A stretch of 64,000 bases of DNA, taken from assembly GCF_009724245.1 (NCBI RefSeq), contig NZ_WNNK01000019.1, positions 62,001-126,000 of the forward strand, read 5' to 3'. Of this stretch, positions 26,237 through 34,412 are shown one piece after another. The notes beneath the pieces were generated by a model. It was not told the DNA's origin. It did no database searches and worked only from the letters and a program-made list of their open reading frames with translations. The stretch's first letter is position 1. The number at the start of each line of letters is the position of its first letter. The position numbers and the translations under genes were made by a program. This stretch comes from Pseudomonas spelaei. Its GTDB lineage: Bacteria > Pseudomonadota > Gammaproteobacteria > Pseudomonadales > Pseudomonadaceae.

Positions 26237-26875
26237 TCATGCCTTGTGCCCGAATAACCCCGGCAACGCGTGAGCCAGGGCGTTGATGGCAAAGCCGATA
26301 AACATCACCCCACACAGCCGAGTGATCATCACTTCATGGCGCTGATAAACAGCACGCACCTGCCGGGCGCCGACCACCCCAATGAGGATCGCGTAGGCGG
26401 CAATCCCGCCTACAAAGCTGATGAAGATCAGCCACGGCAGCATCGACCAGGTCAGCAATTCAGCGCGGCTGGAGAGCAACGCGGTGAAGGTCGCCACGGC
26501 CACCGGATAGGCCTTGGGGTTGGTCAGGCCAAACAGGATGCCGTGCCAGAACGGTTTACGCGCCGCACCCTGAGGTGTTTCCCCGCTGCTGCGCTGGGTG
26601 CGGATAGCGCGCCAGCCAAGCCAGAACAGATACAGGCCGCTCAGCACACCCAGCACATCAAAGGCGCTGCTGCCGATTTCCCGGGCGCCGACGATGGCGA
26701 TCAACGCGGTGCTGCACCACACCACATCCCCCAGCAAATGCCCGCACAAAAAACCGGCCCCGGCACGACGGCCGCGTGCGGCACCAATGCCGAACACCGC
26801 CAACACGCCAGGGCCTGGCGTAATGGCGTAGATAAAACCCGAGGCGAGGACGGCAAACAACAAGGATGAAGTCAT
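26237..26875 (-). CDS. LysE/RhtB-family amino acid exporter
   Basis: A 212-residue inner-membrane protein with six hydrophobic segments and the LysE/RhtB signature ITPGPGVLAVFGIGAARGRRAG near the N-terminus and GLTNPKAYPVAVATF in the middle. Probably exports an amino acid or derivative. The substrate cannot be told from sequence. It is on the same strand as fosA and the DUF4142 gene, with gaps of 56 and 119 bases. Confidence 0.87.
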   Translation of the reverse strand: MTSSLLFAVLASGFIYAITPGPGVLAVFGIGAARGRRAGAGFLCGHLLGDVVWCSTALIAIVGAREIGSSAFDVLGVLSGLYLFWLGWRAIRTQRSSGETPQGAARKPFWHGILFGLTNPKAYPVAVATFTALLSSRAELLTWSMLPWLIFISFVGGIAAYAILIGVVGARQVRAVYQRHEVMITRLCGVMFIGFAINALAHALPGLFGHKA

Positions 26876-26931
26876 GGGCGTTTGGCTCTGGCAGTGGGAG
26901 AACAGGCCGGTTGATTCTGCCTGTTCTGTGG

Positions 26932-27342
26932 CTACGGGTAAAACTTCATTCCCGCGTAAGGCTTGTCACGACAGGCCTGCAGGCGTGACGCCAGATCACC
27001 GACATGGATTTCCAGCTTATGGCCGTCGGGATCGAGAAAATAGAACGAGGCGCCTTCACTGCGGTTGTCCCGCCATTCCTCCACACCGGCGGCTCGCAGA
27101 CGCTCCACTTGAGCCGAAAAGTCGGCGGCGGCGACGCTGAATGCGTAGTGGGTGTATTCGGCCGCTGGCACGCTGGGGCGCAACGGGTCCAACGACAGGC
27201 ACAACCACAGCCCGGGCAGAGAGAGGTAAGCGCCGTTGTCCCACGTGGCATCGAGGTGCAGGTGTAGCTGGCCGTGGTAGAAGCCGACGCTACGATTCAG
27301 GTCGGTGACGGACAGGGTCAGGTGGTTGAGGCCTGAGAGCAT
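26932..27342 (-). CDS. fosA: FosA-type fosfomycin glutathione transferase
   Basis: Adds glutathione to fosfomycin, opening its epoxide. The 136-residue vicinal-oxygen-chelate protein has the metal ligands H7 (GLNHLTLSV), H65 (EYTHYAFSV) and E111 (GHKLEIHVG), plus the typical NRSEGASFYFLDPDGHKLE segment. The length agrees with chromosomal FosA of P. aeruginosa (135). ATG 27342 follows AAGGA. It gives intrinsic fosfomycin tolerance in other pseudomonads, which is assumed and not shown here. Confidence 0.93.
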   Translation of the reverse strand: MLSGLNHLTLSVTDLNRSVGFYHGQLHLHLDATWDNGAYLSLPGLWLCLSLDPLRPSVPAAEYTHYAFSVAAADFSAQVERLRAAGVEEWRDNRSEGASFYFLDPDGHKLEIHVGDLASRLQACRDKPYAGMKFYP

Positions 27343-27369
27343 GTTGTGAGTCCTTTTTGGGCGTGAACA

Positions 27370-28284
27370 TCAAGACAATACATTCTCAACCTGCTCAATC
27401 AACCACTGCAACGCCGGATCCCCTCCCCGCCGCGAATGCCAGGCCAGCACAAAGGCAAAGGGCGGGATAGGAAACGGCGGCGGTACGGCCAACAGCCGCG
27501 TCTGGTCAATGTCCAGCAGGCTGCGGGACGACACGGTGAGAATCAGGTCGGTGCCCTGGATCAGTTGGGGGGCCACGCCCCAATGCGGCAGGCTGATGGC
27601 GACGTGTCGACGTTCACGAATCGCCGTCAGCGCCCGTTCGATTTCCGGGGTCCCGCTGCCGCGCATTTCCAACAAGACGTGGGGACGCACCAGGTAGGTG
27701 GGCAGGTCGAGGATTCCATCGGCGGGCAGGCTGTCGCGGTCTACCAGGCAGGCATAGTGTTCCTCGAACAAAGGTGTGCTGCGCAGCTCCGCCGGCAGGT
27801 CGGGAAACACCCCGGCGGCCAGGTCGATATCGCCGTTGAGTACACCCTCGACCATGCCTTCGCGGCTGGCAGGAATAATCAACAGATCGATCCCTGGAGC
27901 TTCCCGACGCAGTGTGCGTACCAGTCCCGGCAACAGCAGCGCAGCGCCGTAGTCCGACATGGCCAGGCGAAAGGTGCGCTTGGCCGAGGCGGGATCAAAA
28001 CGGTTGGGGGCCAGTAGCGCTTGCACCTGGGCCAGGGCATCGGCCAACGGCGCGGCCAACTCCAGTGCGCGAGGCGTAGGCGCCAGCGTGCCGCCCTGGC
28101 GTACCAGCAACGGATCTCCCAGCAGATCGCGCAAGCGCGCCAGGGCATGGCTCACCGCCGGCTGGCTCAGGTGCAGGCGCTCGGCGGCACGGGTGACGTG
28201 TTGCTCGCTGAGCAAGGCGTCGAGGACCACCAGCAAGTTGAGGTCGATGCGGCGCAGATCATTCATCTGATGCATGTCCAGCAT
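27370..28284 (-). CDS. LysR-family regulator
   Basis: A 304-residue LysR regulator, HTH at residues 12-70 (DLNLLVVLDALLSEQHVTRAA, LSQPAVSHALARLRDLLG), of the NodD/LeuO-like subgroup with the QPAVSHALARLR pattern. The start is uncertain: ATGs at 28284, 28275 and 28266 are in frame and none has a strong ribosome site. It is divergent from the small DMT gene at 28353 with about 70 bases between and could control it or fosA. Confidence 0.85.
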   Translation of the reverse strand: MLDMHQMNDLRRIDLNLLVVLDALLSEQHVTRAAERLHLSQPAVSHALARLRDLLGDPLLVRQGGTLAPTPRALELAAPLADALAQVQALLAPNRFDPASAKRTFRLAMSDYGAALLLPGLVRTLRREAPGIDLLIIPASREGMVEGVLNGDIDLAAGVFPDLPAELRSTPLFEEHYACLVDRDSLPADGILDLPTYLVRPHVLLEMRGSGTPEIERALTAIRERRHVAISLPHWGVAPQLIQGTDLILTVSSRSLLDIDQTRLLAVPPPFPIPPFAFVLAWHSRRGGDPALQWLIEQVENVLS

Positions 28285-28352
28285 AAGAACTTGGAATTTA
28301 AATTTGCGCGACGAATGCTCTAGAGTCCAGAAAAACCTCTGGGAGAATCTTC

Positions 28353-28838
28353 ATGACCACGTTGCATTGGGTAGGCTTGTTGCTGTTGGCGGTGGTAGCA
28401 GGCGCGGTGGTGCCGTTTCAAAGCGCGATCAACGCCAATCTCGGACGAGGGTTGGGGCACCCGTTATGGGCGACCCTGGCGTCATTGTTGGTGAGTATCG
28501 TGGTGTTGCTGCCCGTCATCGTGGCGCTGCGCTTGCCGCTGCCCAGCCTGGCGTTCATCACCAAGGCCCCCTTATGGATGTGGGCCGGTGGCGCGTTCGG
28601 GGTGTGCTTCATTTCCCTGGCCCTGATCCTGCTGCCCAAGCTGGGCGCGTCGGGGTTTATTGCCTTGGCCATGGCCGGGCAAATCATTGCCTCGCTGCTG
28701 CTGGATCACTTCGGGCTGTTCGGCCTGATGGAGCGGCACCTGACAGCACCCAGGTTGATCGGGGCGCTGATGTTGATCGCAGGCGTGGTGTTGATTCAGT
28801 TCAGTGCGGCGCCGAGTAAAGCCCTGGCAGCCGCTTGA
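28353..28838 (+). CDS. DMT-superfamily small membrane protein (DUF606/YdcZ type)
   Basis: A 161-residue protein with five hydrophobic segments matching the half-size DUF606 branch of the drug/metabolite transporter superfamily (GAVVPFQSAINANLGRGLG; AMAGQIIASLLLDHFGLFG). Members commonly act as pairs or dimers. No partner gene is adjacent, so it may homodimerise. ATG 28353 follows GGGAG. It ends three bases before the convergent MFS gene stop. Confidence 0.85.
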   Translation: MTTLHWVGLLLLAVVAGAVVPFQSAINANLGRGLGHPLWATLASLLVSIVVLLPVIVALRLPLPSLAFITKAPLWMWAGGAFGVCFISLALILLPKLGASGFIALAMAGQIIASLLLDHFGLFGLMERHLTAPRLIGALMLIAGVVLIQFSAAPSKALAAA

Positions 28839-28841
28839 TGA

Positions 28842-30173
28842 TCAGAACTTGTCCAGTGTCCGCAACTTTTGCGGCAAGCCCCAGAGCAACAGTGCCGCTG
28901 CGATCAGCGCGCACACACCGATGACATAGAGGGCGGGTGTGGTGCTGCCAGTCAGGTCGCGGATTCGGCCGACCATCACCGGGCTGACGATGCCGCCGAA
29001 CTGACCCAGAGTGTTGATCACTGCGATCCCGCCTGCCGCCCCGGCCCCTGCGCCGGCCAGCAGTTTCGGTGGCAAGGTCCAGAAGGTCGGAATTGAGGCG
29101 ATGATACCCGCGCCCAACAGGCCCAAGGCAACAATCAGGAACGTGGTGTGATTGGCAAAGATCCCGGCACAGAAGAACCCCACCGCGCCCAGAGCCACCA
29201 AGCCGCTGACAAACTTGCGGCGCTCGCCGGTGGCGTCCGATAAACGTCCGATCACCACCATGCTGATGGCGCCGCACACGTAGGGAATCGCCGTCAGCAA
29301 GCCGATCATCACCGGGCTTTGGGTACCGGCGCTGCGGATCAGTTGTGGCGCCCAGAAGTTCAAGCCGTAAGACGCGACCTGGATCAGGAAGTAGATAAAA
29401 CCAAGCATCAGGAAACCCGGGATACGTATCGCCGCCAGCAGCGAACCGCCATGTTTGTTCGGCTCATGCCGGGCAATGCGGCTGGACAACAAGGCCTTCT
29501 CTGACGCGCTCAGCCAGTGGGCGTCCTCGATGCGGTCCTTGAGCAGGGTCAGTACCAGAAAGCCCAGGCCGATGCAGGGTAAACCACCCAGCAGGAACAG
29601 CCAGTGCCAGCCACGCATCTGCAGCACGCCGTCCAGATGTTCCAGCACCAGCCCGGAGAATGGCGCGCCCACCAACCCGGCAAACGCGGAGGCCAGGAAC
29701 AACATTGAGGTGATGCGTCCGCGGTAGTGTTGCGGGAACCACAGGGTCAGGTAATACAGCACACCCGGTGCAAATCCCGCCTCCATCGCACCAATGATGA
29801 AACGCAACCCGTAGAACTGCCATTCGGCAGTCACAAACACCATGGCCGCTGTGGCCAGGCCCCAGGACATCATGATCCGCGCGATCCAGCGTCGGGCGCC
29901 GACCTTGTACAGCATCATGTTGCTCGGCACTTCGAAGATCACATAGCCGACGACAAACAGCCCCGCCCCCAGGCCGTAGGCGGTGTCGCTCAAGCTCAGG
30001 TCGGCCTGTAACTGGAACTTGGCGAAGCTGATGTTGATGCGATCAAAAAAGGCGAACAGGTAGCACACCATGATCAGCGGCATCAGGCGCCAGACGACCT
30101 TGCTGACCAGGGCCTTTTCGGCGTCGTGCTCAGCGACCGGGCGCGCGCCGGCCTCCAACGTATTAAGGCTCAT
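28842..30173 (-). CDS. MFS transporter, anion:cation symporter (ACS) family
   Basis: A 443-residue, 12-segment importer with the ACS-family pattern CYLFAFFDRINISFAKFQ in the first segment. Such proteins take up organic acids (phthalate, tartrate, glucarate). ATG 30173 follows GGAGAAA. It is downstream of an HMG-CoA lyase-like gene and a CaiB CoA-transferase on the same strand, so the natural guess is that it imports the acid which those enzymes activate and split. Confidence 0.87.
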   Translation of the reverse strand: MSLNTLEAGARPVAEHDAEKALVSKVVWRLMPLIMVCYLFAFFDRINISFAKFQLQADLSLSDTAYGLGAGLFVVGYVIFEVPSNMMLYKVGARRWIARIMMSWGLATAAMVFVTAEWQFYGLRFIIGAMEAGFAPGVLYYLTLWFPQHYRGRITSMLFLASAFAGLVGAPFSGLVLEHLDGVLQMRGWHWLFLLGGLPCIGLGFLVLTLLKDRIEDAHWLSASEKALLSSRIARHEPNKHGGSLLAAIRIPGFLMLGFIYFLIQVASYGLNFWAPQLIRSAGTQSPVMIGLLTAIPYVCGAISMVVIGRLSDATGERRKFVSGLVALGAVGFFCAGIFANHTTFLIVALGLLGAGIIASIPTFWTLPPKLLAGAGAGAAGGIAVINTLGQFGGIVSPVMVGRIRDLTGSTTPALYVIGVCALIAAALLLWGLPQKLRTLDKF

Positions 30174-30233
30174 TGTTTTTCTCCAGGTGGACTGCCCGCA
30201 GGTGTCCGATTGTTTTTGTTGTCTGGTTGAGAC

Positions 30234-31172
30234 TTACAGCGTTGCGATGTAGCCCGGCGCCGGATGCAGGTCGCAGTTGCGCCCCGCCTTGGCCACCTGG
30301 CCAGGTAGTTCGTGGCCGAGCAGCGCCGGCAGTTGCCGGGACATGCGCAACAGATGAGGCAGGTCGATGCCGGTGTGAATACCGACTTCATCACACAGGT
30401 TGACCAAGTCTTCGGTGCAGATATTGCCCGAGGCCCCCGGCGCAAACGGACAACCACCAAGGCCACCGAGGGCCGCGTCAAAACGCCGGGCACCGGCTTC
30501 ATAGGCGGCCAGCACATTGCACAACCCCAGGCCGCGGGTATTGTGAAAATGCAGGGTCAGATCATGGGCGCCCACCCGCTCCAGCACCCGTTTGACCAGG
30601 CGCTCGACCTGACGCGGGTTGGCCATGCCCGTGGTATCGGCCAGCGTCACGCCCTGGATGCCCAACGCCAGATACGCGTCCACCAATTGCAGAACACGGT
30701 CTTCGTCGACCTTACCTTCGAACGGGCAACCGAAGGTGGTGGCGATGCTGCCGTTGAGCCGCACCGGGTGGTCGGCGGCAAAGCTGACCACGTCGCCAAA
30801 GGCCACCAGGGAGGCTTCGCAGCGCATGCGCATATTGGCCAGGTTATGGGTCTGGCTGGCGGACATCACCAGGTTCAACTCATCGGCCCTGGAGCCGACC
30901 GCCCGTACGGCGCCCTTGAGGTTGGGAATCAGTGCCACGTAAATGATGCCTGGGCGACGGGTGATGCCCTGGAAGACTTGCTCGCCATCACGCAGGGCCG
31001 GGATGGCCTTGGGTGAAACGAATGACCCGGCTTCTATTCGTGAAAATCCAGCCAGGGACAACTGGTCGATCAGGGCGATCTTGTCGACGGTCTCGACCCA
31101 GGTCGGCTCTATCTGCAAGCCATCCCGAGGCGAGACTTCTTGCACGATCAGCGGGTCTGCATCGTTTTTCAT
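30234..31172 (-). CDS. Hydroxymethylglutaryl-CoA lyase family enzyme
   Basis: A 312-residue TIM-barrel lyase that cleaves a 3-hydroxyacyl-CoA with a tertiary alcohol, giving acetyl-CoA in the classical case. Catalytic residues match the family: R16 and D17 (VSPRDGLQ), metal ligands H208 and H210 (LHFHNTRG), and C241 in the signature GGLGGCPFAPGASGN. It overlaps the CaiB gene by four bases. With a CoA-transferase rather than leucine-degradation genes next to it, the substrate may be a citramalyl-CoA-like or HMG-like thioester made from an imported acid. The leucine-pathway mvaB role is less likely. Confidence 0.85.
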   Translation of the reverse strand: MKNDADPLIVQEVSPRDGLQIEPTWVETVDKIALIDQLSLAGFSRIEAGSFVSPKAIPALRDGEQVFQGITRRPGIIYVALIPNLKGAVRAVGSRADELNLVMSASQTHNLANMRMRCEASLVAFGDVVSFAADHPVRLNGSIATTFGCPFEGKVDEDRVLQLVDAYLALGIQGVTLADTTGMANPRQVERLVKRVLERVGAHDLTLHFHNTRGLGLCNVLAAYEAGARRFDAALGGLGGCPFAPGASGNICTEDLVNLCDEVGIHTGIDLPHLLRMSRQLPALLGHELPGQVAKAGRNCDLHPAPGYIATL

Positions 31173-32362
31173 TGCACCACTCCCGAGGCTTTCAGGCGTT
31201 GTATATCGACACCGGTCAAGCCCAGCCCACCAAGGATGTCATCGGTATGCTGGCCCAGGCTCGGCCCCTGCCAGTTCACTTCACCGGGGGTTTGCGAGAG
31301 CTTGGGCACGATACCGGGCATCTTCACCGTCAGGCCACCGGGCAGTTCGGCGTTGAGCAGCATGTCCCGGGACTGGTAGTGCGGATCGGCGACGATATCG
31401 GCCACAGAGTAGATGCGCCCGGCAGGTACTTCGGCCGCCTCCAGGGCACTGAGCACCTGGTCGATGGGCAAGCTGCTGGTCCAATGTGTGATCGCCGCGT
31501 CCAGCAGGCCGCTTTGGGCCGCACGTCCGTCGTTGTGGGCAAACTCCTCGGCTTCGGCCAGATCGACGCGGCCAATGGTGGTCATCAGGCGCTTGTAGAT
31601 CGGGTCACTGTTGCCGGCAATCACCACGTAGGCGCCGTCCGCCGTGAGGTAGGTGTTGGACGGTGCGATACCCGGCAAGGCGCCGCCGCTGCGTTCACGA
31701 ACATGACCGAGCATGTCGTATTCCGGAACCAGGCTTTCCATCAGGTTGAACACGCTTTCCGCCAGGGAGACGTCCACCACTTGGCCGTCGCCCTGACCTG
31801 TTTTGACCCGCAACAGCGACATCAAGGCGCCAATCACGCCGTGCAATGAGGCCAGGGAATCGCCGAGGCTGATGCCAACCCGCGCCGGTGGCGAATCGGG
31901 ATTGCCGGTGGTGTAGCGAATCCCGCCCATGGCCTCACCGATGGCGCCAAAACCTGGCCGATCACGATAAGGGCCGGTCTGGCCGTAGCCGGAGATACGC
32001 ACCAGGGTCAGCTTGGGATTGAGGGCGTGTAATACATCCCAGCCCAGGCCGAGCTTTTCCAGGCCACCGGGGCGCAGGTTTTCGATCAACACGTCGGCGT
32101 CGGCCAGCAGTTGCTTGATCAGGCTGATGCCTTCGGCAGACTTGAGGTCCAGGGCCAGGGACTTTTTGTTGCGTGATTGCAGGTACCACCACAGCGACGT
32201 GCCCTGGTGCAGCTTTCGCCATTTGCGAAGCGGATCGCCCTGCCCCATGGCCTCGACCTTGATCACCTCGGCGCCAAATTCGGCCAGCAGCCGCGCGGCG
32301 AACGGCGCGGCGATCAACGTGCCGATCTCGATCACCTTGATACCGTTCAGGGCAGCCGTCAT
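31169..32362 (-). CDS. CaiB/BaiF-type CoA-transferase (family III)
   Basis: A 397-residue family III CoA-transferase that moves CoA between carboxylic acids by a catalytic aspartate, here D168 in RVGISLGDSLASLHG. Other family motifs are present: GTLIAAPFAARLLAEFGAEVIKVE near residue 15, ENLRPGGLEKLGLG near 95, and SGYGQTGPYRDRPGF near 124. Cotranscribed with the HMGL-like lyase (4-base overlap) and probably the MFS importer. It likely activates the same acid using succinyl-CoA or acetyl-CoA. The acid is not known. Confidence 0.87.
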   Translation of the reverse strand: MTAALNGIKVIEIGTLIAAPFAARLLAEFGAEVIKVEAMGQGDPLRKWRKLHQGTSLWWYLQSRNKKSLALDLKSAEGISLIKQLLADADVLIENLRPGGLEKLGLGWDVLHALNPKLTLVRISGYGQTGPYRDRPGFGAIGEAMGGIRYTTGNPDSPPARVGISLGDSLASLHGVIGALMSLLRVKTGQGDGQVVDVSLAESVFNLMESLVPEYDMLGHVRERSGGALPGIAPSNTYLTADGAYVVIAGNSDPIYKRLMTTIGRVDLAEAEEFAHNDGRAAQSGLLDAAITHWTSSLPIDQVLSALEAAEVPAGRIYSVADIVADPHYQSRDMLLNAELPGGLTVKMPGIVPKLSQTPGEVNWQGPSLGQHTDDILGGLGLTGVDIQRLKASGVVQ

Positions 32363-32439
32363 GGGGTGTACCTCTTGTTCTTGGAATGTGGGCCAAGGCT
32401 AGAGGACGGCAACGGTATAAATCCAATCTTCAGTTGGCA

Positions 32440-32461
32440 ACGAACGTTCGTGAAACGCGAA
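32440..32461. promoter_or_regulatory. Candidate LysR-type operator upstream of the CoA-transferase gene
   Basis: ACGAACGTTCGT at 32440-32451 is a perfect 12-base palindrome, and the overlapping TTCG-N7-CGAA at 32447-32461 has the LysR-box style of an interrupted dyad. It lies about 80 bases upstream of the CaiB start, between it and a LysR gene. Low information content, so only a candidate. Confidence 0.4.
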
Positions 32462-32474
32462 CGCATACGATCTG

Positions 32475-33392
32475 TCAGATTGGTGCTTCAGTGCCTTGCA
32501 GGTATTCGAACAGCAATCGACTGACCGGCGACAACGAAACCTCATTGCGGATCACCAGAATCAACTGCCGGTCCGCCCACTCATCCGTCAACGGTACCGC
32601 TTGCAGCCCCAAGGCGCGGCCGAACAGCTCATAGGCTTTTTGCGGCAGGATGCCGATGCCCATGTTGGCCTGGACCATCCGGCACATCGCATCAAACCCC
32701 GGCACATGAATCCGCAGGCGCAGCAGTTTACCGGCTTCACGCGCGGCGGCATGGGTGCGCATATTGATGGAGCTGGCCGAGTGCAGGCCGACATAGTCAC
32801 TGTCCAGGGTGTCGGCAAAGGCCAGGGTTTCGCGGCGGGCCAATGGGTGATCCGCTGGCATCAGCACCACCAGCGTGTCCCGGCGATAGGTCACGCTGAG
32901 CAAACCTTTGGTGTCGGTATCGCTGGAGCAAATGCCCAGGTCCGCAACGCCGTCGAGCACACCCTGAACGACCCCATTACTGGGGCGCTCTTCGAGGTCG
33001 GTCTTGACCTTGGGATGCGACTCGGAAAAGTCGCGCAAGTCTTCAGGCAAAAACTGAATGATCGCCGAAAGATTGGCCAGCATGCGTACATAGCCTCGCA
33101 CGCCGTGGCTATGCTCCCCCAGTTCCAGGCCCATTTTCTCGACGTTGAATAGCATCTGCCGGCCGTGGTGCAACAGCGTTTCGCCAGCAGCCGTGAGGCT
33201 CATGCCTCTGGCCTGGCGCACAAACAACGCCACACCCAGCGCCTGCTCCAGCTCCACCAGGCGTTTGCTGGCGGCCGAAACCGCAATGGCCTCCCGGGCA
33301 GCAGCGCGGGTCAGAGTGCCCTCTTCATGCACCGCGACAAACAGCTGCAACGTGATCAGGTCAAGGCGACGGATCAGGCTTTTTTGCAGCAT
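32475..33392 (-). CDS. LysR-family regulator of the CoA-transferase/lyase unit
   Basis: A 305-residue LysR regulator, HTH at residues 10-65 (DLITLQLFVAVHEEGTLTRAA, KRLVELEQALGVALFVRQ). It lies on the same strand directly upstream of the CaiB-HMGL-MFS genes with a 112-base gap, and its ATG at 33392 shares a base with the TGA of the Rossmann protein gene (TGATG on the minus strand). Regulation of the downstream catabolic genes is the obvious inference. Confidence 0.87.
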   Translation of the reverse strand: MLQKSLIRRLDLITLQLFVAVHEEGTLTRAAAREAIAVSAASKRLVELEQALGVALFVRQARGMSLTAAGETLLHHGRQMLFNVEKMGLELGEHSHGVRGYVRMLANLSAIIQFLPEDLRDFSESHPKVKTDLEERPSNGVVQGVLDGVADLGICSSDTDTKGLLSVTYRRDTLVVLMPADHPLARRETLAFADTLDSDYVGLHSASSINMRTHAAAREAGKLLRLRIHVPGFDAMCRMVQANMGIGILPQKAYELFGRALGLQAVPLTDEWADRQLILVIRNEVSLSPVSRLLFEYLQGTEAPI

Positions 33393-34066
33393 CAGACGCG
33401 CTCGTTGGCCAAGCGATTGATATCAACTTGCTCCACCACCGGTTGCGCGTTGCCCTGGCGAACCACCGTCAGCATCGCCTGCCCAAGCACCTCAGTGCTG
33501 ACCACCCGCGCAGGCCAAAGGCGCCGGGCCAGGGTCAACAGCGGACCCAGCAGCGTATAGACCGATTGATAAAGCGGGGTTTTCGAGCGTACGCCATGGA
33601 GTGGCTGAATGATGCCGGGGCGAAACAGATACACCGCCTTGAACGGCAGGCGCAGCAAGGCGTTTTCAGTCTTGCCCTTGACCCGGGCCCACATCACTTT
33701 GCCGGTCTCGGAACTGTCGGTGCCGGCGCCGGACACGTAGACAAAGGTCATCTGTGGATTGAGCCGGGCCAGGGTGCTGGCAGCCACCAAAGTCAGGTCG
33801 TAGGTCAGGTGAGTGTACTTGGCTTCATCCATGCCGACCGACGACACGCCCAGGCAGAAGAAGCAGGCATCGAATCCTTGCAACAGGTTTTCCAGGGGCT
33901 GGAAGTCGAGCATGTCGGTGTGCAGCACCTGATGCAGTTTGTCGTGCTCCTGGGTCAGGGGCGTACGGCCGACCGCCACCACTTCCTGCACATCACTGGC
34001 CAGCAGGCACTCGCGCAACACGCCCTGGCCGACCATGCCGGTGGCACCGAATAACAGAACTCTCAT
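33392..34066 (-). CDS. NAD(P)-binding Rossmann-fold protein (atypical SDR)
   Basis: A 224-residue protein with an N-terminal nucleotide motif LLFGATGMVGQGVLRE and a FVYVSGAGTDSSETG segment, of the NAD(P)H-binding/HTATIP2-like atypical short-chain dehydrogenase group. No clear catalytic Tyr-x3-Lys is evident. ATG 34066 follows GGGGAG. An upstream ATG at 34144 would add 26 unconserved residues. Coupled to the LysR gene but with no obvious functional link. Function unknown. Confidence 0.8.
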   Translation of the reverse strand: MRVLLFGATGMVGQGVLRECLLASDVQEVVAVGRTPLTQEHDKLHQVLHTDMLDFQPLENLLQGFDACFFCLGVSSVGMDEAKYTHLTYDLTLVAASTLARLNPQMTFVYVSGAGTDSSETGKVMWARVKGKTENALLRLPFKAVYLFRPGIIQPLHGVRSKTPLYQSVYTLLGPLLTLARRLWPARVVSTEVLGQAMLTVVRQGNAQPVVEQVDINRLANERV

Positions 34067-34412
34067 AAAAACTCCCCGGCTCAGGTGTTTACTGAACGGT
34101 AAACGATCCTCGCGCCCTCTCTTCTGGGCACAATAATTCTGCAAGTTAACACTGAACCCAAGCGTGTGTGGTAACAGCTTTCGAAAACCATATTATTTTG
34201 CCCCGCCCACTGAACGGCACTGCCGCCCATAGGGTGAGATATCTACAGACTCCCTAAAAACAAACGAAGCGACAATTTCACCATAAAAAAGTAGGACCTT
34301 ACCCACATCAAAAACTCCAACCTGAATAAGACGCATGGGAAACGCCCGACTTTTTCAAAATACATTTACTCGCTAAGGTTCTGCCCCTACAAACATAAAG
34401 GACAAATCAGCG
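34067..34412. other. A+T-rich intergenic region before the alpha-oxoamine synthase gene
   Basis: About 346 bases without a supported gene. The composition shifts from G+C-rich to strongly A+T-rich near 34150, marking the left edge of the foreign-looking segment. A leader motif at 34365-34386 resembles the one before the MFS gene at 35749-35774. A TAAAGGA ribosome site lies at 34396-34402. No terminator hairpin is evident. Confidence 0.5.
34365..34386 (+). promoter_or_regulatory. Leader motif shared with the downstream MFS gene
   Basis: TTTACT-CGC-TAAGG-TTCTGCCC lies 27 bases before the ATG at 34413. A close relative, CTTACT-ACAG-TAAGGATATTCTGCCC, abuts the MFS start at 35775. This may be a common regulatory site or a duplication left by insertion of the gene between them. 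Confidence 0.4.
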
